5,842 nt of DNA from CAYJOG01 sp964371695 [NCBI: uncultured bacterium] (lineage in GTDB: Bacteria; CAYJOG01). Below are positions 5,826 through 5,842 of this stretch, in pieces; the first letter of the stretch is position 1; each line of letters opens with the position of its first letter. The stretch is taken from contig CAYJOG010000198.1 in assembly GCA_964371695.1 (NCBI GenBank), positions 1-5,842 of the forward strand, in the 5' to 3' direction. The position numbers and the translations under genes are program-made. The notes under the pieces were generated by a model. That model made no database searches and was not told the origin of the DNA. It saw only the letters and a list, made by a program, of their open reading frames with translations.

Positions 5826-5842
5826 TATGACAGCAGCGATGG

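Overview
The window looks like a piece of a high-GC, proteobacterium-like chromosome. The flanking genes are strongly G/C-biased: hand counts give 44 of 60 G/C at 1381-1440 and 40 of 60 at 5041-5100. They carry proteobacterial-style domains, namely a multi-domain GGDEF/EAL protein and a ParD antitoxin. I cannot name the genus. No rRNA, tRNA, CRISPR array, transposase or integrase is visible.

Layout from left to right. Positions 1-159 are non-coding and hold an A/T-tract palindrome and two G/C-rich palindromes. Positions 160-2817 (minus) encode an 885-residue cyclic-di-GMP signalling protein with REC, GAF-like, PAS, GGDEF and EAL domains. Its ribosome binding site lies inside a perfect 18-bp dyad. 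A divergent gap of about 100 bp follows. Positions 2917-4547 (plus) hold a two-gene operon: a small HipA-like kinase (HipA_2 type) overlapping by 4 bp a DUF3037 protein with an extra C-terminal region. This pair is clearly lower in G/C than its surroundings (28 of 60 at 3301-3360; 24 of 60 at 4261-4320), which suggests separate acquisition. Its last stop codon directly abuts the stop codon of the next gene, a minus-strand protein of unknown function (4548-5381). Divergent from that gene is a ParD-type antitoxin (5410-5649), followed with a 4-bp overlap by a ParE toxin gene that is broken after about 34 codons (5646-5792).

The two ends of the window carry inverted copies of the same short palindromic repeat (50-79 minus, 5799-5825 plus). 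Their arms differ by paired changes that keep the hairpin.

The interior therefore resembles an accessory segment: a kinase/DUF3037 pair, an unknown gene and a decayed ParDE toxin-antitoxin locus, next to a c-di-GMP regulator and between dispersed palindromic repeats. The pair most worth following is the HipA-like kinase with DUF3037. Its family resemblance is clear, but its role cannot be read from the sequence. A toxin-antitoxin or defence role is inference.
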